From assembly GCA_910584245.1 (NCBI GenBank), contig CAJTZF010000004.1:62001-126000 (forward strand): a DNA stretch of 64,000 nucleotides, written 5' to 3'. Below are positions 51,859 through 60,319 of the stretch, piece after piece; position 1 is the stretch's first letter; each line of letters begins with the position of its first letter. The notes below the pieces were generated by a model. It worked only from the letters and a program-made list of their open reading frames with translations. It searched no databases and had not been told where the DNA came from. Source of the DNA: an uncultured Eubacterium sp. Lineage in GTDB: Bacteria; Bacillota; Clostridia; Lachnospirales; Lachnospiraceae. The translations under genes and the position numbers were made by a program.

Positions 51859-52533
51859 ATGAGGGATATGATTTTAATTGTGGACGATGAGGAGGATATC
51901 GTCTCAATGCTGCGGGATTATTTTGAATATAATAACTATGATGTAATTACTGCCGTAAACGGCACAGAAGCTATGAAAAAGGCAGGGAAACAGCCGGATA
52001 TTATTTTGCTTGACATCAATATGCCTGACATTGACGGATTAGAGGTCTGCTCACGGATAAGGGCATTTGTAAATTGTCCGATTTTGTTTCTTACAGCCAG
52101 AATCGGGGACAGCGACAAAATCAAAGGATTTGGCATTGGCGGGGATGACTATATTGTTAAACCGTTTTCCATTGATGAGCTTGGCGCCAGGGTGGCCGCA
52201 CATTTGCGGCGGGAGCGCCGGCAAAAGGAGACGCCAAAGATATATTTCGATGAGAAACTGGCGATTGATTACACCGAGAGGTGCCTCTACTATGAGGGAG
52301 AGGAAATACCGCTTGCGAAAAAGGAATTTAATATCGTTGAATTGCTCTCGGAGCATGCCGGACAGGTTTTTAGCAAGGAAAGAATATATGAGCTTGTGTG
52401 GGATTATGACAGCGAGGGGGATAGCGCGGTTGTGGCGGAGCATATCCGGCGCATCCGCGCTAAGTTCCAAGAAGCGCAAATGAAGCCTTATATACAGACG
52501 GTTTGGGGGGTGGGATATAAATGGATAAAGTGA
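51859..52533 (+). CDS. OmpR-family response regulator
   Basis: 224 residues from ATG 51859 (GGAGGTG upstream). Receiver domain about 1-118 with the acidic pair DD at 9-10, phospho-acceptor Asp52 in ILLDINMPDIDG, Thr/Ala in FLTARIGDSDK and Lys near 104 in YIVKPFS. The OmpR-type winged HTH occupies about 130-224 (GEEIPLAKKEFNIVELLSEH, then VVAEHIRRIRAKF, ending in VWGVGYKW). It overlaps the kinase gene by 13 bases. It probably controls the ABC transporter genes that follow. The upstream in-frame ATG 51841 is less likely. Confidence 0.96.
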   Translation: MRDMILIVDDEEDIVSMLRDYFEYNNYDVITAVNGTEAMKKAGKQPDIILLDINMPDIDGLEVCSRIRAFVNCPILFLTARIGDSDKIKGFGIGGDDYIVKPFSIDELGARVAAHLRRERRQKETPKIYFDEKLAIDYTERCLYYEGEEIPLAKKEFNIVELLSEHAGQVFSKERIYELVWDYDSEGDSAVVAEHIRRIRAKFQEAQMKPYIQTVWGVGYKWIK

Positions 52534-53720
52534 AGCGGTTGTTCCGGTTTAAATCGTTAAAAAGCATATTAGCAGTCTATATTATTGTTTATATTGTTCT
52601 GTCGATGGCATTGTCGCTATTTCTGTCAAACATTTGCCAATGGAGACAGTCTAAATTAAACATAAGAGACGAAAAAGAATTTATCGTAAATTTTATCGCA
52701 AATAATAAAGAATGGGTTAATGTCCCTGAGGACCGTTTGTCGGAATATGAATATGATGAATCTGTTGGAAAAGAATCGGTTGACACGTTTAGCCGGATGG
52801 AATATGAGATATTGGGAATACTTACGTGGGCAGTTTATCCGGTCTGTTTTGTGGGAAATATTTTGATTATTAGCATACTATTTTATAAACAACAGCTTCA
52901 AAAGCCGTTAGAAGTACTTAATACTGCTACCGAAAATATCGCCAGCCACAACTTGGATTTTGAGATTCCCCCTATGAAACAGAATGAGCTGGGAAAGCTT
53001 TGTGGTTCTTTTGATTTTATGAGGTCTGCCCTAATGGAAAATTACAAGGAGATGTGGCGGCAGATTGAGGAGAGGGAAAAGCTCAATGCGGCTTTTTCCC
53101 ACGATCTGCGGACGCCGCTTACGGTTTTGAAGGGCCAAAGTGAAATGCTTATAAAATATGCCCCCCAGATGAAAGAGGAAAAAGTAGTTTCCATTGCCAG
53201 CATGATGCAGCGTCATATAGTGAGGCTCGAGAATTATGTGAATACGATGAGTGAGCTGCACCGGCTGGAGGATATAAAAGTTGAAAGGAAACCAGTTGCC
53301 GTTCCGGATCTTTTAAGCGACATGGAAAAGACCGCACATTCTGTCTGTAGGGAAAAAGAAATTATTTTTTCTGTCTGTTCCTTTGAGACAGAAGCATTAA
53401 ATATTGATTTTCCGATTGTCATTCGGGTTTTTGAGAATCTGCTGTCCAATGCCATGCGGTTTGCTGCAAAATCCGTTTGCGTCAGTATTGATGTACGGCA
53501 TAAGGCTCTCTATCTTACGGTAAAAGACGACGGCCGCGGTTTTCAGAAAGAGGAATTGGAACATGCTACAAAACCCTTCTATAAAGGAATGGCCGAAATG
53601 GGCCCCGGGCATTTTGGCATGGGACTGGGTATTTGTAAAATATTTTGTGAAAAGCACGGCGGATGTGTAGAGCTGTGGAATGACGGCGGTGCGGTCGTAA
53701 TGGCCGTATTTAAAATGTAA
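52521..53720 (+). CDS. Sensor histidine kinase
   Basis: 399 residues. Two TMs (about 17-37 and 100-121) enclose a short outer loop of about 60 residues, typical of intramembrane-sensing kinases linked to ABC transporters. A HAMP-like linker (about 122-175) follows, then HisKA with His194 in AFSHDLRTPLTVLKG, and HATPase with N box VIRVFENLLSNAMRF, G1 VKDDGRGFQ and G2 GHFGMGLGICKIF. It overlaps the response regulator gene and should phosphorylate it. The stimulus may be an antimicrobial peptide or the substrate of the transporter downstream, inferred only from the context. Confidence 0.95.
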   Translation: MDKVKRLFRFKSLKSILAVYIIVYIVLSMALSLFLSNICQWRQSKLNIRDEKEFIVNFIANNKEWVNVPEDRLSEYEYDESVGKESVDTFSRMEYEILGILTWAVYPVCFVGNILIISILFYKQQLQKPLEVLNTATENIASHNLDFEIPPMKQNELGKLCGSFDFMRSALMENYKEMWRQIEEREKLNAAFSHDLRTPLTVLKGQSEMLIKYAPQMKEEKVVSIASMMQRHIVRLENYVNTMSELHRLEDIKVERKPVAVPDLLSDMEKTAHSVCREKEIIFSVCSFETEALNIDFPIVIRVFENLLSNAMRFAAKSVCVSIDVRHKALYLTVKDDGRGFQKEELEHATKPFYKGMAEMGPGHFGMGLGICKIFCEKHGGCVELWNDGGAVVMAVFKM

Positions 53721-53778
53721 AAATTATTTTTGCTTCTGGGGAGTGTGTTACCATGCACACTTCCAATTTGTCATCGAC

Positions 53779-53811
53779 AATCTCCTTTTTATCACAAAGG
53801 AGATTTTTTTT
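53779..53811 (+). terminator. Strong intrinsic terminator
   Basis: A 10-base stem, AATCTCCTTT (53779-53788) with AAAGGAGATT (53796-53805), and seven or more Ts. It separates the two-component genes from the ABC genes, so the latter need read-through or their own promoter; a weak TTGAAA lies at 53825. An upstream stem GGAGTGTG/CACACTTCC precedes it. Confidence 0.85.
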
Positions 53812-53875
53812 GTGTAGATAAAAAGTTGAAATTTATCGTGTATTATACCCACATCAAAGGAAAGGAGCTTTTGTT

Positions 53876-54784
53876 ATGGATAACTCGATTGAAATTCGCA
53901 ATTTAAACAAATTTTATGGGAGAAAACAGGCTTTGTACAACATAAATCTCTCTATTAAGAAAGGGATGTTTGGCTTGTTAGGCAGAAACGGGGCGGGGAA
54001 AACGACACTGATGAAGACGCTTGCCACCCTGCTTCAAAAAAAAGATGGGGAAATAACGATTTGCGGGGTTCCCATTGAAGAGGCAAAAGAAATCCGCAGC
54101 ATGATTGGCTATTTGCCGCAGGAATTTTCCATGTACCCATCTATGAGTGTTATAGAAGCGATGGATTATCTTGCGATCCTGTCGGGTCTGGCTGCTGCTA
54201 GGCGGAGGGGAACGATTGCGGAGCTTTTGCAAAAGGTAAATCTGACAGAGCACCGTCACAAAAAGGTGAAAGCTCTCTCGGGAGGGATGAAACGCCGTCT
54301 CGGCATCGCGCAGGCGCTTCTAAACGACCCGAAGGTACTTATTGTCGACGAGCCGACAGCAGGACTTGACCCGGAGGAACGGGTGACATTCCGTAATTTA
54401 TTATCAGAGCTTGCAGAGGACAGAATCGTAATTCTCTCCACCCATATTGTCGGAGATATCGAGGCCACTTGTGAGGATATTGCCATTTTAAATGACGGGA
54501 AGGTCATTTATGACGGGACAGTGGATTGGCTGCTGAAATCTGCATATGGGCGGGTGTTTACTTTGACCGGTGACAGAAAGGAACTGCCCGGGTTGAAAAG
54601 GGATCTTTCCGTTACAAGCCTGCACACACAGGGGGAGAAGGTTACCATTCGCTTTCTGGCTGACGCGGCTGTCGCAGGCGCCAAGCCGTGCGAGCCAAAT
54701 ATTGAGGATGCCTACATGTTATATTTAAACGAAAATGGCGTCCCTGCTTCTCTGGATGACAGTGCGTTGGGAGGTGGCCGGTAA
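53876..54784 (+). CDS. ABC transporter ATPase
   Basis: 302 residues. Walker A GRNGAGKTTLMKTL (about 38-50), Q-loop YLPQEFSMYPSM, signature LSGGMKRRLGIAQALL, Walker B VLIVDEPTAGLDP and H-loop STHIVGD are intact. The C-terminal extension of about 80 residues resembles drug and bacteriocin exporter ATPases. AAAGGAG precedes ATG 53876. TAATG overlap with the next gene. Works with the two permease-like genes that follow; substrate unknown. Confidence 0.95.
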   Translation: MDNSIEIRNLNKFYGRKQALYNINLSIKKGMFGLLGRNGAGKTTLMKTLATLLQKKDGEITICGVPIEEAKEIRSMIGYLPQEFSMYPSMSVIEAMDYLAILSGLAAARRRGTIAELLQKVNLTEHRHKKVKALSGGMKRRLGIAQALLNDPKVLIVDEPTAGLDPEERVTFRNLLSELAEDRIVILSTHIVGDIEATCEDIAILNDGKVIYDGTVDWLLKSAYGRVFTLTGDRKELPGLKRDLSVTSLHTQGEKVTIRFLADAAVAGAKPCEPNIEDAYMLYLNENGVPASLDDSALGGGR

Positions 54785-56016
54785 TGTTGTATTTGCGTGA
54801 AATAAAGAAGGTTGTGTGGTCCGTTTCTTATATTTTGTATGTTGCGGCAATTGTAATCGCCCTGCAATCGCAAGGCGTATTTGATTTTGGGGAAAACTTG
54901 CTCCATGAACCACAGAAGGGGGAAAATTATGGTACAGAACACGCAGAAGTTCTAGAACAGATTATGCCTGCGGCAATCAGCCAGCTGTGGGAAGAATTTT
55001 GCGAAAACAGCTACCAGACCTACCCGATAGGGTTTGTAAAATATGTAAAATTAGAGGATAGCGAGCAGCAGAGAGTCGCTGAAATTATTTCGGAACTGAC
55101 GGGAACCGACGTGGACACAGTTCTGCGTGACCGAACAAAAAACGGTGACGGCAGTTCAGGCGGTTTGCCGTCTCAGGCCGGCAGCAGTATGGACTATGGC
55201 CGTTTTAAGGAGCGGATGCGGGAGCTGGATCATCTTCTCGGCGGAAATTCCCGCTATAAAGTAGAAGACCTGGTTAGCTACAGCAATGTCCCCGTAACTT
55301 ATGAAAAGGCAAAAGAGAGGTATGGGCTCGCACGAAACCGCGATAAAATCACAGGAGGCTATGCGCGTCTGTTTTCAGATTATTCAGTGGCGATGGTTAT
55401 GTCTGTACTACCAGTATTCCTCGCTGTTATCTTATGTTTAAAAGATAGGCGGGCGAAGATGTCTGAACTGGTTTATTGCAGGAAAGCATCGGCGGCCAAG
55501 GTGGTACTTTGCCGGTATTTTGCATTGCTTACGGCCGCGATGCTCCCGGTATGCATTCTTTCATTTGTTTCCAATGTTCCCCTCTGGGCAGCGTACAGCG
55601 GAGTGGCGTTAGACTACCTTGCCCCGTTGAGATATGACTTCGGGTGGATTATGCCAAGCGCAATGATTTCTACCGCAGCCGGTATGTTCCTGACGGAACT
55701 GACGGGCACGCCGGTTGCCGTTTTTATACAGGGGTTCTGGTGGCTGTCGGATATCTATATGGGAATCCGGTCTGTTCCGGACGGATATGCTTTATTCCGT
55801 CTCGCGCCGAGGCACAATGCCGGGGCGGACAGCTATTTCAGGACACAGGATTTTTTGGATCACTTTAATGATCTTTTTATAAACCGCCTATTGTTTGCAG
55901 GCGCATCTATGTTGCTTGTTGTTTTAACAATTTATATTTATGAAGCCAGACGAAGGGGGAGAATAAAATGGAGGGCTCAAAAACCCGGTTTCCGTTTTGG
56001 GAAATCACAAAAATAA
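54784..56016 (+). CDS. ABC-2-type permease with large outer loop
   Basis: 410 residues. One TM near the N terminus (about 12-33), a hydrophilic region of about 170 residues (about 45-195, outer loop), then five TMs (about 205-224, 245-268, 280-303, 310-335, 365-385). The layout, one TM then a large ectodomain then a TM bundle, is like ABC-2 exporters in Bacillota. Motifs include CLKDRRAKMSELVYCRKASA, a typical coupling helix, after the ectodomain. It overlaps both flanking genes. Half of the membrane part, paired with the next gene. Confidence 0.82.
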   Translation: MLYLREIKKVVWSVSYILYVAAIVIALQSQGVFDFGENLLHEPQKGENYGTEHAEVLEQIMPAAISQLWEEFCENSYQTYPIGFVKYVKLEDSEQQRVAEIISELTGTDVDTVLRDRTKNGDGSSGGLPSQAGSSMDYGRFKERMRELDHLLGGNSRYKVEDLVSYSNVPVTYEKAKERYGLARNRDKITGGYARLFSDYSVAMVMSVLPVFLAVILCLKDRRAKMSELVYCRKASAAKVVLCRYFALLTAAMLPVCILSFVSNVPLWAAYSGVALDYLAPLRYDFGWIMPSAMISTAAGMFLTELTGTPVAVFIQGFWWLSDIYMGIRSVPDGYALFRLAPRHNAGADSYFRTQDFLDHFNDLFINRLLFAGASMLLVVLTIYIYEARRRGRIKWRAQKPGFRFGKSQK

Positions 56017-56612
56017 ATGTAAGACATAACGCATTATTTCCTATCCTGATTTCGATTATCATATGTGTAGTTACTCCCATTATGACAGGGATGGAAAACC
56101 TTGACACAAGTTCGGAGGCGGCAATGCCACTGGAAATGTTTATTTCCCTTGTGGGGGTTACAATGCTAATACCGGTTTTCCAGCCGGAACAGAATGTGGA
56201 AATCAATGATTTAGTTTCGTCAAAGTATTTTAGCGCAGTCAAAGTGTATATTGTGCGTATTCTTTATTCTATTGCGCTGACGGCGCTGTTTGTCGGCCTG
56301 TCCGCACTGTACATGAGCATGAGGAACTGTGAAATCAGCGCTTTGCTCGTCTTGGGGACGATTGCAGATGCAGTATTTCTTGGTTCGCTGGGGATACTGG
56401 CCTCTGCCGTTTGTAACAATACCGTTATCGGTTATATGCTGCCCCTTTTGTATTATACCGTAAATATCGGGGTTGGAAGCAAACTGGGAAATTTCTATTT
56501 GTTCTCTATGTCTGTTGAAAATTACGGGCCTAAAGTATGGCTGTTTATAACAGGGATCACATTCATTACGCTGGCAATTGGCTGTCAGAAATTGCGCAGG
56601 TTAAATATGTGA
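55968..56612 (+). CDS. Second membrane subunit of the ABC exporter
   Basis: 214 residues with six TMs (about 20-36, 47-66, 90-113, 120-142, 150-170, 185-205). It starts inside the preceding permease (49-base overlap) with GGGGGAG in reach. An opening KTRFPFWEITKINVRHNALF contains the coupling-helix-like segment. The shorter length and lack of an ectodomain suggest a heterodimer with the 410-residue permease. Last gene of the two-component/ABC operon. Confidence 0.78.
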   Translation: MEGSKTRFPFWEITKINVRHNALFPILISIIICVVTPIMTGMENLDTSSEAAMPLEMFISLVGVTMLIPVFQPEQNVEINDLVSSKYFSAVKVYIVRILYSIALTALFVGLSALYMSMRNCEISALLVLGTIADAVFLGSLGILASAVCNNTVIGYMLPLLYYTVNIGVGSKLGNFYLFSMSVENYGPKVWLFITGITFITLAIGCQKLRRLNM

Positions 56613-56641
56613 AGTAGTATACGATATTTACTAGGGCTTTC

Positions 56642-56670
56642 TTGTAAAAAGGTACAAAATATGGTATAAT
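56642..56670 (+). promoter_or_regulatory. SigA-type promoter without an ORF behind it
   Basis: TTGTAA (56642-56647), 17-base spacer, TATAAT (56665-56670). The next strong signal is a terminator 100 bases further on, with no coding frame between. Confidence 0.65.
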
Positions 56671-56676
56671 TTAGAA

Positions 56677-56811
56677 AATAGTTTATACAAGTAAGGATTG
56701 TGATAATTATTGAAAGTGAAAAAATAGTTGGTATAGAAAAACAAACTGTTATCTAATATATGGTATCTGCCAGAATGCCTGTGTGGTTTTGAGCCACATG
56801 GGCATTTTTAT
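56677..56811 (+). ncRNA. Possible small RNA upstream of spoIIIAA
   Basis: From the promoter at 56642-56670 a transcript of about 130 bases would end at a terminator, AATGCC-GTGTGG stem (56774-56786) with CCACAT-GGGCATT (56794-56806) and a T-run. No start codon with ribosome site and no frame above 20 codons lies inside. It does not match a riboswitch known to me. It could be a small RNA or an attenuated leader of spoIIIAA. Confidence 0.45.
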
Positions 56812-56834
56812 GTGAATATATTTTTTAAATGTTT

Positions 56835-56863
56835 GCATGTATTAGATGACGCCCGCATATATT
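56835..56863 (+). promoter_or_regulatory. Candidate SigE promoter of the spoIIIA operon
   Basis: GCATGTATT (56835-56843), 12 bases, CATATATT (56856-56863). The second box resembles the SigE -10 consensus CATACANT, and spoIIIA is transcribed by SigE in Bacillus. The spacer is short, so this is tentative. A stem CCCGG/CCGGG with outer GGAA...TTCC pairing lies in the 5' UTR at about 56876-56917. Confidence 0.4.
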
Positions 56864-56985
56864 CAAAGTGTGAAGGAAGCTACCAGGCCCGGAAAAACCT
56901 TGCCGGGTAGTTTTCCGTAGATTGTATAGACACAAGCGGCTCTTATACGGATGGCGGGAAGCTTCAGAATGGAGGGAAAGATAAA

Positions 56986-57888
56986 ATGGAAATTGAACAC
57001 ATTTTGCCGGTAAAGTTCAGGAAACACTTTATTCATCAAAAAATTGATATGGACAGGCTGCGTGAAATACGGTTTCGAATTGGACAGCCAGTGGAGCTGT
57101 TTGATGGACAATATCAATTACTATGTGAGGAAAAGGTGGACAGGTCAGATTTGAAGGAAATGCTTGCTTACATAAGCGGGTATTCCCTATATGCGTTTGA
57201 GGAGGAACTTTCCCAGGGATTTATTACGATTCCGGGGGGGCACCGGGTAGGAGTGGCAGGGCAGGTCGTAGTGGATCATGGATATGTCAAAAATATAAGA
57301 AATATTTCATTTATTAATGTTCGTCTCTCCCATGAGATCATTGGCTGTGGGACAAAGGTTATGCCATATCTGGAGGGGAAGGGAAGATTGCTGAATACGC
57401 TTGTTATTTCACCGCCTGGCTGTGGAAAGACAACGCTTGTGCGTGATATTGTAAGAATTTTGTCTGGACATGCCGGTGATCCGAAAGGAAAAAATGTAAC
57501 TGTAGTGGATGAGAGAAGTGAGATTGCGGGGTGTTATTGTGGCATGCCGCAAAATGATGTGGGAGCGCATACCGATGTGCTGGATGGCTGCCCTAAATCA
57601 GAAGGGATGATGATGGCGGTCCGGTCTCTCTCACCAGAGATTATTGTGGTGGACGAGATCGGTGGGAAAAGAGATGTACAGGCATTACAATACGTGATGA
57701 ACTGCGGCTGTGCCATCATTGCGACGGTTCACGGCGAGAGTTTTCAGGAGATAAAGGATAAACCGGAGGTAGGGGAATTGGTGGAGCAGGAATTATTTCA
57801 GCGCTATATTTTGCTGAAAAGGTCGGAAAGACCGGGGAAGATTTGCGGCATCCGGGATGGAAAGGGGCGTATTTTGTATCATGGCTAA
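56986..57888 (+). CDS. spoIIIAA: Stage III sporulation protein AA (ATPase)
   Basis: The ATPase of the SpoIIIA-SpoIIQ channel between mother cell and forespore, related to type II/IV secretion ATPases. 300 residues. Walker A SPPGCGKTTLVRDI (about 143-156), Asp/Glu-rich Walker B in EIIVVDEIGGKRD, and the conserved GGHRVGVAGQVV and ATVHGESFQEI. Soluble, mother-cell side. GGAGGG precedes ATG 56986, and spoIIIAB overlaps its end. First gene of the eight-gene operon. Confidence 0.97.
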   Translation: MEIEHILPVKFRKHFIHQKIDMDRLREIRFRIGQPVELFDGQYQLLCEEKVDRSDLKEMLAYISGYSLYAFEEELSQGFITIPGGHRVGVAGQVVVDHGYVKNIRNISFINVRLSHEIIGCGTKVMPYLEGKGRLLNTLVISPPGCGKTTLVRDIVRILSGHAGDPKGKNVTVVDERSEIAGCYCGMPQNDVGAHTDVLDGCPKSEGMMMAVRSLSPEIIVVDEIGGKRDVQALQYVMNCGCAIIATVHGESFQEIKDKPEVGELVEQELFQRYILLKRSERPGKICGIRDGKGRILYHG

Positions 57889-58411
57889 TTTTGTAATTAA
57901 GATTGCCGGGGCTATGCTCCTTCTTCTGGGGACGACCGCATTTGGCGTATATAAAGGGTGTTTGTACAATAGCCGCCTGGACAATTTGTATGAAATTAAA
58001 AAGGCATTTCTTTATATCCAGGGAGAAATCCGGTATATGAACACACCGATGCCGGAGACGCTCGACGGTGCGGCGCGTCAGATGAAAGGGCAGTGTAGAA
58101 AGTTTTTTTCCCGCGTGGCAATGGAATTGTATGCCGGCAGGGGAACGGAGTTGAAACAAGTGTGGGAGGAAACGATTTCCCGGGAAATCCAGGGAGAGGT
58201 ACTGGAGCGGGAAGCGGTGGACGTGCTCCGGGAAATGGGAGGGCAGCTCGGCTGTCTCGATATGCATGCCCAGGAAAAGGCGATTGATTATTTCTTGAAA
58301 AAATGGGACTACCTGATTGAGAAAAGGCGGAAGGAAAAGAGTGAAAAGCTGAAGCTGTACTATGTGTGCGGCGTCATGGGCGGATTACTAATGGTGATCA
58401 TTATCGTGTGA
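57881..58411 (+). CDS. spoIIIAB: Stage III sporulation protein AB
   Basis: 176 residues from ATG 57881 (overlap of eight bases with spoIIIAA). Two TM-like ends: an N-terminal one (about 4-22) and a C-terminal one (about 157-175), with a helical domain between (RLDNLYEIKKAFLYIQGEIR, then PMPETLDGAARQM) related to type II secretion GspF cytoplasmic domains. It is a scaffold partner of SpoIIIAA in the feeding channel. Confidence 0.93.
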   Translation: MANFVIKIAGAMLLLLGTTAFGVYKGCLYNSRLDNLYEIKKAFLYIQGEIRYMNTPMPETLDGAARQMKGQCRKFFSRVAMELYAGRGTELKQVWEETISREIQGEVLEREAVDVLREMGGQLGCLDMHAQEKAIDYFLKKWDYLIEKRRKEKSEKLKLYYVCGVMGGLLMVIIIV

Positions 58412-58430
58412 GAGCCGGAAAGGATTAGCT

Positions 58431-58625
58431 GTGGAAATAAATATCATTTTTAAAATTGCACTGGTAGGTATACTGGTGTCAATGTTGAATCAGATTCTGA
58501 GGCAGTCGGGGAGGGAGGAGCAGGCTTTTTTGACAAGCCTTGCCGGACTGATCCTGGTGCTCTTTTGGGTGATTCCTTATATTGCAGAGCTGTTTGAGAC
58601 GATCGAGCGGTTGTTTTCTATATAA
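58431..58625 (+). CDS. spoIIIAC: Stage III sporulation protein AC
   Basis: A 64-residue protein of two TM helices (about 5-20 and 30-55). The hallmark block is FKIALVGILVSMLNQILRQSGREEQA. GTG start 58431 behind AAAGGA. Forms a small membrane component with SpoIIIAD in the same operon. Confidence 0.93.
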   Translation: MEINIIFKIALVGILVSMLNQILRQSGREEQAFLTSLAGLILVLFWVIPYIAELFETIERLFSI

Positions 58626-58644
58626 AAACTGGGGGTAAAACGGC

Positions 58645-59025
58645 ATGGTAAAGATTGCTTTGGTAGCCATCACTGGTATGACGCTCGCTATCATGGTAGG
58701 GAGCATGAGAAAAGATTTCAGTATATGGATCACGATCGTGTGCGGCATGATTATATTCTTCTTTGGCATAAGCAAATTTGAGTATATTGTGGACATGTTT
58801 CAGGAACTGACGGATTACATAGGAATTAACGAAGTATATATCAAGGTTATCCTGAAAATGATAGGCATCGCATATTTATCAGAGTTTACAGCGTCCATTT
58901 GTAAGGATGCCGGACAGAGTACGATTGCCAGCCAGGTGGACTTTTTTGGGAAAATGAGCATGATTGTTGTGAGCCTTCCGGTATTACAGTCCCTTCTTGA
59001 GACGATTGGCGAACTGATTCCATGA
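58645..59025 (+). CDS. spoIIIAD: Stage III sporulation protein AD
   Basis: A 126-residue membrane protein with three or four TMs. The conserved motif MVGSMRKDFSIWITI (a short loop) and LKMIGIAYLSEFTASICKDA in the second half identify the family. GGGGG precedes ATG 58645. Its stop overlaps the spoIIIAE start (ATGA). Confidence 0.94.
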   Translation: MVKIALVAITGMTLAIMVGSMRKDFSIWITIVCGMIIFFFGISKFEYIVDMFQELTDYIGINEVYIKVILKMIGIAYLSEFTASICKDAGQSTIASQVDFFGKMSMIVVSLPVLQSLLETIGELIP

Positions 59026-60197
59026 AGGGAGGCGGAAGCGTGACGAAATATGTAGTGGGTGGACTTATTTGTATTTTGTTTGCGGCTGCTGTGGCGCGTT
59101 CTCCGGTGGCGGAAGCAGCGGGGCGGGACGAGCCGGCGACGGAAATATATGATACGATTTATGACAGTATTCCTCTTGATGAGGTGGAAACAATTCTTCA
59201 GGAAATGAAAGAAGATGATATTGAGTTTTCAATCCGGGATTATGTAAACCAGGTGATACGGGGAGAGGGTGAATTATCACTTGCCGGCATCGGGGACTAC
59301 ACGAAAAAACACATCCAAAACCAGCTGGAGATAAATAAAAACACATTTATCCGCCTTATTTTATATGGGATATTATCTGGCATATTCCTGAATTTTTCCA
59401 CAAGTTTGTATGAAAAACAAATGGGAGAAACGGGATTCCAGATTATATATTTTCTCGTGCTGACAATTATAGTGACCGGATTTTTGTCCGCCTTTGCTGT
59501 GGCGGGTGAGGTGCTTGGCAGCATACTGGATTTTATGAAAGCGCTGGTTCCCTCCTTTTCGGTAGCGTTGACTTGGAGCTCCGGCAGCGCCACCTCAATG
59601 GCCTTTTACCAGGCGGCGCTCTATGCGATTGCGATCGCGGAAAACTTGCTCGTTCATTTATTTCTTCCGGTAGTTCAGGTATACTTTTTAGTCAGTGTGT
59701 TTAATCCGCTTTCAAATTGGCGGTTTACCAAATTTGCCTTGCTCATTCGGAGCTTTGTGAGAATTGGGACAAAAGTGCTTTTGGCGGTGATGATCGGACA
59801 TCAGGGGATTCAGGGCCTTATAATGCCGGCATTGGACGGGGTCAAACGCTCCTCTCTTTTTAAAGCGGCCAGCAGCATACCGGGCGTCGGTAATGTTTTT
59901 GGCGGTGTGACGGATACCGTCATCGGTACCGGTGTGCTGATTAAAAGCGCCATCGGCATCGGCGGCCTGGTTGCGATCGCCATTATCTGTATCTTGCCAA
60001 TCATTAAGCTGGGGGTGTTTACGGTGATTTATAAAGGACTTGCGGCATTTTCACAGCCGGTTACGGATAAGAGAATTGTATCGGTATTCCAGAGCACAGC
60101 CGACAGCGGCAAGCTGCTTTTGCAAATTGTGTATATGACGGCGGTTATGTTTCTTGTCACGTTGGCGATCGTAATAGCTGCCACAAACAAAATGTGA
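59022..60197 (+). CDS. spoIIIAE: Stage III sporulation protein AE
   Basis: A 391-residue protein with a cleavable or anchoring signal (about 9-28), a short outer part, and about seven TMs in the C-terminal two thirds (LTIIVTGFLSAFAVAGEVL, LTWSSGSATSMAFYQAALYA, GVTDTVIGTGVLIKSAIG). This is the largest membrane part of the SpoIIIA complex. It starts at ATG 59022 overlapping spoIIIAD. A palindromic spacer separates it from spoIIIAF. Confidence 0.95.
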   Translation: MKGGGSVTKYVVGGLICILFAAAVARSPVAEAAGRDEPATEIYDTIYDSIPLDEVETILQEMKEDDIEFSIRDYVNQVIRGEGELSLAGIGDYTKKHIQNQLEINKNTFIRLILYGILSGIFLNFSTSLYEKQMGETGFQIIYFLVLTIIVTGFLSAFAVAGEVLGSILDFMKALVPSFSVALTWSSGSATSMAFYQAALYAIAIAENLLVHLFLPVVQVYFLVSVFNPLSNWRFTKFALLIRSFVRIGTKVLLAVMIGHQGIQGLIMPALDGVKRSSLFKAASSIPGVGNVFGGVTDTVIGTGVLIKSAIGIGGLVAIAIICILPIIKLGVFTVIYKGLAAFSQPVTDKRIVSVFQSTADSGKLLLQIVYMTAVMFLVTLAIVIAATNKM

Positions 60198-60279
60198 CTA
60201 AAACAGGGAGCAGAGCGAGAGCACCTCATGATGTCGGACTGAGAAAGTCGCGGAGCGACGACAGTCCGAGGTTTTAGTC
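60196..60279. repeat. Nested palindrome between spoIIIAE and spoIIIAF
   Basis: Outer arms GACTAAAAC (60196-60204) and GTTTTAGTC (60271-60279), middle arms TCGGACT (60234-60240) and AGTCCGA (60263-60269), and inner GTCG/CGAC (60247-60259). A long cruciform-like element inside an operon otherwise packed with overlaps. No T-run. It may be a mobile palindromic repeat or an RNA element tuning expression of spoIIIAF-AH. Confidence 0.75.
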
Positions 60280-60319
60280 AAGGGGGGAGAGCAGTATACT
60301 CTGCGGAAAGGAGGAAATC

